A model generated the notes under the pieces. It did not search any database. It worked only from the letters and a program-made list of their open reading frames with translations, and was not told where the DNA came from. A program made the position numbers and the translations under genes. From positions 1 to 29,206 of IMG/VR virus record IMGVR_UViG_3300042542_001082: a stretch of 29,206 bases of DNA; one strand, given 5' to 3'. This DNA is from a virus. Positions 24,729 to 29,206 of the stretch are shown here, piece by piece. The stretch's first letter is position 1. The number at the start of each line of letters is the position of its first letter.

Positions 24729-25150
24729 TGGCAGCATTTGATGATGGAACCCCTTTAGACGCAGCCGCTCTACAGGATTTAGACAGAAGGCTTGTTGAAT
24801 TAAAAGCAAGCATACCTGATGTTGGATCTCCTAACAAAGCAAATACCCCTGGAAGTTTAGAAAATCTAACGGTTAACGCAAAACAAATAATCGGTGGTAT
24901 TAGTGATGCTGTAAAACTTAAGCCAGGAGCAGCAGTTCCTTTTACAATTAATTTTAAAACAACATTAGCATCAAATCCAAAAGCAGTAATTCTTACTCCA
25001 ATAAGAACTGCAAACATTCCAAGCGTATTTAGTTTTGCAGTAGACAGTAAGACCCTTGGGCCAGATAAGGTTTCAGGAAATGCTTATTTAAACTCAGCAG
25101 CAAAAGAAGGCTACACAATTCATTTCTATTGGATGGCAATTTGCCACTAG
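24728..25150 (+). CDS. Probable receptor-binding protein with lectin-like C-terminal domain
   Basis: A protein of 140 residues. An N-terminal helix (AAALQDLDRRLVELKASIP) is followed by a Gly/Pro linker and by GSLENLTVNAKQIIGGISDA. From about residue 60 the pattern is beta: AVPFTINFKTTLASNPKAVI, LTPIRT, VFSFAVDS and the closing YTIHFYWMAICH. A strand phrase of the form P-K-A-V-I-L-T-P and an ending I-H-F-x-W-M-A-I resemble H-type-lectin-like domains found at the C-termini of phage fibres. It is the last gene of the structural region, the usual place for an adsorption protein. The fold is judged from pattern only. ATG 24728 overlaps the preceding TAA. Confidence 0.5.
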   Translation: MAAFDDGTPLDAAALQDLDRRLVELKASIPDVGSPNKANTPGSLENLTVNAKQIIGGISDAVKLKPGAAVPFTINFKTTLASNPKAVILTPIRTANIPSVFSFAVDSKTLGPDKVSGNAYLNSAAKEGYTIHFYWMAICH

Positions 25151-25154
25151 CCTA

Positions 25155-25182
25155 TTGACAGGCTGCTTAAATATGCTACAAT
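25155..25182 (+). promoter_or_regulatory. Strong promoter for the replication genes
   Basis: TTGACA at 25155-25160 is a perfect -35, 16 bases before TACAAT at 25177-25182, which is extended by TGC. The expected start near 25189 lies eight bases before a perfect hairpin. It is the only promoter seen for the metallophosphoesterase-helicase-primase block. Confidence 0.7.
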
Positions 25183-25196
25183 TTATATAATATCAA

Positions 25197-25221
25197 GGTC
25201 ACGACTCCGTGACCCTTTTTT
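25197..25221 (+). terminator. Hairpin with T-tract between promoter and replication genes
   Basis: GGTCACG at 25197-25203 pairs perfectly with CGTGACC at 25208-25214 around ACTC, and six T residues follow (25216-25221). It would end the tail-fibre transcripts, but it also lies within the first 35 bases of transcripts from the promoter at 25155-25182, so it may be an attenuator or an 18-base operator palindrome. Confidence 0.6.
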
Positions 25222-25236
25222 ACGCAGGGAAGTTAA

Positions 25237-26037
25237 ATGACAAACGATTTAAAATGGATGTTGTCATCCGATCAGCAGTTCCCTTATCAAGACGATAAGA
25301 TGATTGCGCTATGGTTTAAGGTTATGAAATGGTTTAAACCAGATGTAGTAGATTATCTAGGGGACACAGACGATCAAGCTTGCTACAGTAAATATACAGA
25401 GGGAAGATCTGCAGAATTTCTTCAGCTTCATAAAGATGATAGCCGTGACTTAATTGTTCCTATGATGAGACATGAAGCAAAAGGTGCAAGAGACTTTTAT
25501 GCTAAGACTCGTGAGATGCTTCCAGATGCACAATTGTTTTCAGCATTAGGAAACCATGACATACGTATCTTTGATTATATAGACAAGAAGCTTCCAGATT
25601 ATGCAAAGGATGTTACTCCAGAATCCTTATGGTCTTTAGACTCATTAGGATATGAATATATTTATTATGACTCATTGCCTAAGCGCCGTTTTGGAGATGT
25701 TCACGTACACCACGGAATTTCTATTGCAGCAACTGGTTCTGTTCGTAAAGACATGGAAGACCTACAGGTATCTTTAATTAGAGGACATTCTCATAGAATT
25801 GCTTCGCATATGGTAACATATGAACTTAGAAACGGTGGCGAAGGAGAAACTCTTCGTGGATATGAAATTGGTCACATGTGTGATGAAAAGGGGCCAGGAA
25901 TGAAATATACTCAACACCACGATTGGCAAAAAGGGTTTGCAATTGCACATATTGTAAACGATTACCCACACATTCAAATGATCCATATTGCTCCAGACTA
26001 CTCATGCGTCGTGGACGGAAAGACATTCTCTCTATGA
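25237..26037 (+). CDS. Calcineurin-like metallophosphoesterase
   Basis: A protein of 266 residues with the metal-binding motifs of the calcineurin-like phosphoesterase family in order: SSDQQFP near 10-16 (position of the usual DxH; the His appears replaced by Gln), GDTDD at 42-46, GNHD at 105-108, HVHHG at 156-160 and GHSH at 183-186. It would hydrolyse phosphoesters, probably of DNA or nucleotides, using two metal ions, in the cytoplasm. AGGGA at 25226-25230 lies six bases before ATG 25237. It is first in the replication block and overlaps the zinc-ribbon gene by four bases, so a job in DNA replication or repair is inferred. Loss of the first His is tolerated in several family branches but is worth checking. 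Confidence 0.85.
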   Translation: MTNDLKWMLSSDQQFPYQDDKMIALWFKVMKWFKPDVVDYLGDTDDQACYSKYTEGRSAEFLQLHKDDSRDLIVPMMRHEAKGARDFYAKTREMLPDAQLFSALGNHDIRIFDYIDKKLPDYAKDVTPESLWSLDSLGYEYIYYDSLPKRRFGDVHVHHGISIAATGSVRKDMEDLQVSLIRGHSHRIASHMVTYELRNGGEGETLRGYEIGHMCDEKGPGMKYTQHHDWQKGFAIAHIVNDYPHIQMIHIAPDYSCVVDGKTFSL

Positions 26038-26222
26038 TGAAATGTCAAAAGTGTAATGGTAGAGTATTTGTTGATAGAGTATTCTCTCAAAAATTACATA
26101 CCGAATTATTTTGCATCCTTTGCGGTAAGCGATGGATGATTAACAAGGAAACAAGTGCGTTTGGTAAATGGCTAGAGAAAACAGACAAAGATTACGCAAA
26201 AAGTTCGTCTATTTCTTCTTAA
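26034..26222 (+). CDS. Small zinc-ribbon protein
   Basis: A protein of 62 residues with two CxxC pairs, C4/C7 and C27/C30 (KCQKCNGRVFVDRVFS and ELFCILCGKRWM), the spacing of a zinc ribbon. The C-terminus is polar (FGKWLEKTDKDYAK). ATG 26034 overlaps the phosphoesterase stop (ATGA); the longer upstream frame is a shadow. Similar small zinc proteins, in my recollection, sit before an HTH gene in many actinophages. It may bind nucleic acid or RNA polymerase; its function is unknown. Confidence 0.75.
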   Translation: MMKCQKCNGRVFVDRVFSQKLHTELFCILCGKRWMINKETSAFGKWLEKTDKDYAKSSSISS

Positions 26223-26650
26223 ACGGTAAAGTACATAAAGTACTTAGACTATCAAGAGCTAAAGACGAGGTTGTCGCTTGGTCCTATTTAGACAATAAAA
26301 GAGTTATGTATTCATATGCTCAAGTAGATAAGCATATGGAGCGGGCTTATGGAATTGTAGAAGTAAGCAAAATTATAGGCAGACATAGGGTAACTATAGA
26401 AGAATATATTTTGCAGGGTAAGGTAAAGCAACCTCAAAAAGTATATCCAATTAGTAATCCAGACAGCAGTTGGTCTAAGTATATGTTTAGCGAATCGGAC
26501 ATATTGGACATTCATCAATTTATTATTGATGCTGGACATATCAGAGACTTACCTTCAAGATCAGAATTGCAGGCTATTCTCAAACACAACTTAATATTGT
26601 ATACTAAGACCGATGACGGTAAATTTGTACCTGTATGGAAGGCGGAGTAA
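26168..26650 (+). CDS. Helix-turn-helix DNA-binding protein (MerR-like)
   Basis: A protein of 160 residues. The N-terminal part is basic (RENRQRLRKKFVYFFLNGKV) and followed by HKVLRLSRAKDEVVAWSYLD, a strand-rich domain. Residues about 62-95 (GIVEVSKIIGRHRVTIEEYI, then LQGKVKQP) form a MerR/excisionase-type HTH, where the second helix ends and a wing begins. FSESDILDIHQFI and LPSRSELQAILKHN follow, and the end is KTDDGKFVPVWK. No start other than ATG 26168 lies before the conserved part, so the 55-base out-of-phase overlap with the zinc-ribbon gene is real. It is a good candidate for a regulator or replication-related DNA-binding protein; target unknown. Confidence 0.75.
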   Translation: MARENRQRLRKKFVYFFLNGKVHKVLRLSRAKDEVVAWSYLDNKRVMYSYAQVDKHMERAYGIVEVSKIIGRHRVTIEEYILQGKVKQPQKVYPISNPDSSWSKYMFSESDILDIHQFIIDAGHIRDLPSRSELQAILKHNLILYTKTDDGKFVPVWKAE

Positions 26651-26856
26651 TGGCAGAAACAAGAGTTAAGGTAGACCTATCTTTTACACGTAACCTAGGA
26701 AATTACGAAAGCATTAGAATTAATGTTGGTGTTGAAGACGATGTTCGTAAAGGTGAAAATGTAGAGACGGCTACCGAAAGAGTATACGCCTTTGTAGAGA
26801 ACAAGCTTATTGAAAAGACTCGTGAGGTTGAAAAGGAATTGAACAGTGGCAAATGA
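26650..26856 (+). CDS. Small conserved phage protein, unknown function
   Basis: A protein of 68 residues. I chose ATG 26650, which overlaps the previous stop (TAATG) and has GGAAGG at 26637-26642, over the ATG at 26635. An alpha/beta plan is visible: strand KVDLSFTRNLGNYESIRINV, a short acidic turn (GVEDDVRKGE), then a helix with TERVYAFVENKLIEKTREVE. The NYES...INVGVE phrase occurs, as I recall, in small proteins of many actinophages and some larger phages, always without known role. It lies between the HTH protein and the pre-helicase protein, so a link with replication is inferred. Confidence 0.66.
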   Translation: MAETRVKVDLSFTRNLGNYESIRINVGVEDDVRKGENVETATERVYAFVENKLIEKTREVEKELNSGK

Positions 26857-27166
26857 GAAACAGCCATATGTCCTTATCGGATTATACGAATTACTTTACT
26901 CAGAGAAGTATGGCAAAAAGCCAAGGCTTAACAAGTTTCGTGAAAAGTGGGCTATGCAGGACGTTATAGATAGCGTTGGATTTGATAGAGCCAAAGATCT
27001 TTTGGTATATTATTTTAAAACCAATAAGTCTGGTCACCCACTTAGTTTCTTTTTCTATAACTTTGACAAGATTGATTACCTAAAATCAGAGCGTGAGAAA
27101 GATGAAAAGCATCGTCGATTGCTATTGCAAGCAACGAAAGAATTAGTAGAAGGCGAAAGCGAATGA
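26846..27166 (+). CDS. Protein encoded just before the helicase, possible loader or partner
   Basis: A protein of 106 residues starting at GTG 26846, with AAGGAA at 26833-26838 seven bases upstream; it overlaps the previous gene by 11 bases and the helicase by four (ATGA). The N-terminus (YVLIGLYELLYSEKYGKKPR) and the middle (KWAMQDVIDSVGFDRAKDLL) look like two small helical units, then PLSFFFYNFDKIDYL and a charged C-terminal helix. Its place immediately before a DnaB-type helicase suggests a loader or helicase-binding protein. No Walker motif is seen, so it is not a DnaC-type ATPase. Function not proven. Confidence 0.65.
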   Translation: MANEKQPYVLIGLYELLYSEKYGKKPRLNKFREKWAMQDVIDSVGFDRAKDLLVYYFKTNKSGHPLSFFFYNFDKIDYLKSEREKDEKHRRLLLQATKELVEGESE

Positions 27167-28407
27167 ATACAGAAGCAGAGTTGCTATCAGCAGTATGCAA
27201 GAATAAAGATATAAGCACACTACTGGCAGATAATGTAGATGAGATTTTTACATCACATAAAGATATCTGGGATTCGCTTAAGGCATATTATTATAAGTTT
27301 AAAGCTGTTCCAGAGGCTGGAATTCTTATGGAGCGTTTTAAAGACTTTGAGCCAGTTGAAACAAAGGCTGAGACTGGATACTATTTAGATAAGTTAAAGA
27401 ATGAATACCTAACTAGTAGATTAAAGAATATTATTCTTCAAAGCGGATCTGCTTTAAAAGAAGATGCTGCAACCAGAGTACTCGGAGACCTGCAAGCAAA
27501 GCTTTCACAATTGTCTAAGTTTACAAATCATGTTCGTGACGTGGACATTACAGATATTGAATTAGCAGAGAAGCACTTTTTAGCGGTTAAAGAGCGCTCA
27601 TCTCTTATGGGTGGAGCCCCAGGAATTCTAACAGGGTTTGATGCTATTGATAAAGCATACCCTACAGGAATGGCTCCAGGACACCTCATCGTGGCTATTG
27701 GTTGGCCAGGACGTGGTAAGACATGGTTCACATCTTATCTTGCTTGTAAGGCTTGGGAGCAAGGCTTTAAACCTATGATTGTATCTCTTGAAATGTCTCC
27801 AGAGAATATGCGTGATCGTATCTATACAATGATGGGCTCTGGTCTATTCCGTGCATCTGATTTTGCAAGAGGCGATGTTAACGTTGACACATTTAGATCT
27901 TGGGGTCAAAAAAGATTTGAAAATAAGAATGGTTTTATTTTAGTATCTAACGAAGGTATGGGTGAAGTTAATGCTAATACAGTTCAGGCTAAGATAGACC
28001 AGCATAAACCAGATTTAGTTATTCTAGATTATCATCAACTATTTTCAGATAACAAGAGAAGCACTGGTGCAACTGAGCGTAATATGAACGTGTCTCGTGA
28101 ATTTAAAATGCTTGCTATGACAAACAATATTCCAGTAATTGATATTACTGCAGCAACTATGGATGATATTACAGACCAAGATGCCCCTCCTATGCTATCT
28201 CAGGTAGCGTGGTCAAAGGCTATTGAATATGATGCAGACATGGCTATTGCTATTCATAAGTACACGGACACAAATATGATTGAAGTTGTTAGCAGAAAGA
28301 ATCGTCATGGACAGGAGTTCAACGTATTCTTAGATTGGGATATCAACAGGGGTATCATCAAAGAGATTTATGAGAACCCTTTTGCGAATGACGCATCGAA
28401 AAATTAA
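27163..28407 (+). CDS. DnaB-like replicative DNA helicase
   Basis: A protein of 414 residues, a little shorter than cellular DnaB (about 450-470). Residues 1-110 form the helical N-terminal domain (EAELLSAVCKNKDISTLLAD); the RecA-like core follows: LTGFDAIDKAYPTGMAPGHL, Walker A GWPGRGKT at 180-187, SLEMSPENMRDRI, Walker B LVILD at 285-289 followed by YHQL, and a late motif IEVVSRKNRHGQE. It would unwind DNA at the phage replication fork using ATP, working with the primase encoded just downstream. ATG 27163 overlaps the previous stop. The call is firm; the gene symbol is left empty because phage versions are named differently. Confidence 0.92.
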   Translation: MNTEAELLSAVCKNKDISTLLADNVDEIFTSHKDIWDSLKAYYYKFKAVPEAGILMERFKDFEPVETKAETGYYLDKLKNEYLTSRLKNIILQSGSALKEDAATRVLGDLQAKLSQLSKFTNHVRDVDITDIELAEKHFLAVKERSSLMGGAPGILTGFDAIDKAYPTGMAPGHLIVAIGWPGRGKTWFTSYLACKAWEQGFKPMIVSLEMSPENMRDRIYTMMGSGLFRASDFARGDVNVDTFRSWGQKRFENKNGFILVSNEGMGEVNANTVQAKIDQHKPDLVILDYHQLFSDNKRSTGATERNMNVSREFKMLAMTNNIPVIDITAATMDDITDQDAPPMLSQVAWSKAIEYDADMAIAIHKYTDTNMIEVVSRKNRHGQEFNVFLDWDINRGIIKEIYENPFANDASKN

Positions 28408-28690
28408 AAGATTCCAGATAGATGTTGAGTTTCAGGATAATGCACAGCTTATTAGCTTGAGACCACAGTATGAAAATTTGTTAATTCAAGACATGAGGGG
28501 TAAGGGATACGTCAGAGTACTTGACATAGACCCAGCCTTTTCGGTAGAATTTACAGGCGAGACATGGAAGTTCTTAATGAGCATTCATGGTGTTTATGTG
28601 GGAAAGAAGAAGGCATGGCAATTAGAGGGTATAACGCAAGGGAAGTCGATACCACGCACTACACGCCGAACCATATCAAGTCGATCATAA
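28388..28690 (+). CDS. Small conserved protein between helicase and primase genes
   Basis: A protein of 100 residues starting at ATG 28388, inside the end of the helicase gene (20-base overlap). It begins basic (THRKIKRFQIDVEFQDNAQL), has a middle phrase LLIQDMRGKGYVRVLDIDP and a strand FLMSIHGVYVGKKKAWQLEG, then a Ser/Thr/Arg-rich end. The order helicase - this protein - primase is, as I recall, common in actinophages. No catalytic motif is seen. It overlaps the primase by 76 bases in another frame. Function unknown; a helicase-primase bridging role is only inferred from place. Confidence 0.66.
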   Translation: MTHRKIKRFQIDVEFQDNAQLISLRPQYENLLIQDMRGKGYVRVLDIDPAFSVEFTGETWKFLMSIHGVYVGKKKAWQLEGITQGKSIPRTTRRTISSRS

Positions 28691-29206
28691 AATCTATAGG
28701 ACTTGAAATAGTTGGCGAAACTGGTAATGACTTTCTATGCTACTGCCCATTTCATTCCAATAGACATACATCAAGCTTTAGCGTAAGCCGTGAGAAGGGT
28801 GCATTTATATGCTTTAATCCTTCATGTGGAGAAGCTGGAACCCTACAGGAATTAGTAAAGCGTGTTATGCATAAGAATGACTTTGAGGCCATGAGGTTTA
28901 TTGCAACAAAAGAAACCGAGTCGTTAGAAAACTTTGACGACCTGTTATCAGAAGCAATGAATGAAAAGCCTGTCTTTGAAGAGTTCTCTCAAGATACTTT
29001 AGATAAACTACATAATGGATTGATTAAAAGCGATAAAGCTAAAACATATTTTAAATCTCGTGGAATTGAAATTCAAGCACTTAAAGATTTTTCTTTAGGG
29101 TATTCTGAAAATATGGATATGGTCACAGTTCCTGTTCATAGTCCAGATGGTCTACCAATTGGAATTGTTGGCAGATCTGTTGAAGGAAAGTCTTTTAAAA
29201 ATAGCA
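28615..29206 (+). CDS. DnaG-type DNA primase, N-terminal part (runs off the window)
   Basis: The frame from ATG 28615 stays open to the window end (197 complete codons). The CHC2 zinc domain is clear: C44-P-F-H47 in CYCPFHSNRHTSSFSV, and C66...C71 in ICFNPSCGEAGTLQELV. This domain finds the priming site on single-stranded DNA. From about residue 140 comes the start of the polymerase core: TYFKSRGIEIQALKDFSLGY and VTVPVHSPDGLPIGIVGRS. The toprim metal site would lie beyond the window. It would make RNA primers for lagging-strand synthesis and follows the helicase directly. GGAAAG at 28601-28606 lies eight bases before the start; an overlap of 76 bases with the preceding gene remains. Confidence 0.88.
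   Translation, partial: MAIRGYNAREVDTTHYTPNHIKSIIKSIGLEIVGETGNDFLCYCPFHSNRHTSSFSVSREKGAFICFNPSCGEAGTLQELVKRVMHKNDFEAMRFIATKETESLENFDDLLSEAMNEKPVFEEFSQDTLDKLHNGLIKSDKAKTYFKSRGIEIQALKDFSLGYSENMDMVTVPVHSPDGLPIGIVGRSVEGKSFKNS

Noticed and set aside
25923-26033. Upstream extension of the zinc-ribbon gene
   Set aside because: It lies inside the phosphoesterase gene; the ATGA junction at 26034 gives the natural start.
26635-26649. ATG 26635 as start of the NYES-type gene
   Set aside because: ATG 26650 has the better ribosome site and the TAATG junction seen repeatedly in this genome.

Overview
The window is part of the genome of a tailed double-stranded DNA phage with a siphovirus (long non-contractile tail) plan. 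It is AT-rich, every credible gene lies on the + strand, and genes are packed with 1-20 base overlaps such as TAATG and ATGA. TAA, TAG and TGA are all used as stops, so the standard bacterial code fits. The small replication-side genes (zinc ribbon, HTH protein, NYES-type protein, pre-helicase protein, DnaB-like helicase, pre-primase protein, CHC2 primase) come in an order I associate from memory with phages of Actinobacteria. Together with the AT-rich composition this suggests an uncultivated phage of a low-GC, perhaps freshwater, actinobacterium. The host is inference only.

Layout. 1-1157: the end of an unidentified gene, then the major capsid protein and a strong terminator. 1265-4376: head-tail connection genes (SAP-like protein, adaptor with an N-terminal beta domain, stopper-like protein, neck/tail-completion protein, tail terminator). 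4495-5205: major tail protein and a second terminator. 5321-5985: tail assembly chaperones G and G-T, joined by a -1 programmed frameshift at CCCAAAC. 5996-12478: a 2160-residue tape measure protein. 12478-17602: distal tail, hub and small tail proteins. 17603-23745: two very large fibre-like proteins built of fibronectin/Ig-like domains. 23753-25150: a cassette of small helical proteins, a surface-repeat protein and a probable receptor-binding lectin-like protein. 25151-25236: a promoter directly followed by a hairpin. 25237-29206: metallophosphoesterase, zinc ribbon, HTH protein, small conserved proteins, DnaB-like helicase and the start of a DnaG-type primase that runs off the window.

How the genes work together. 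The first block builds the capsid, closes its portal and joins it to the tail. The second polymerises the tail tube around the tape measure with the help of G and G-T. The third makes the tip and host-recognition fibres. The last block starts DNA replication. Five sigma70-like promoters, mostly with an extended -10 (TGnTATAAT type), sit in the few gaps, two of them just after hairpin terminators, so the structural region looks divided into separate transcription units. No lysis genes, integrase, tRNA, insertion sequence or CRISPR array was seen. Functions rest on reading the translations and on gene order, not on database searches.
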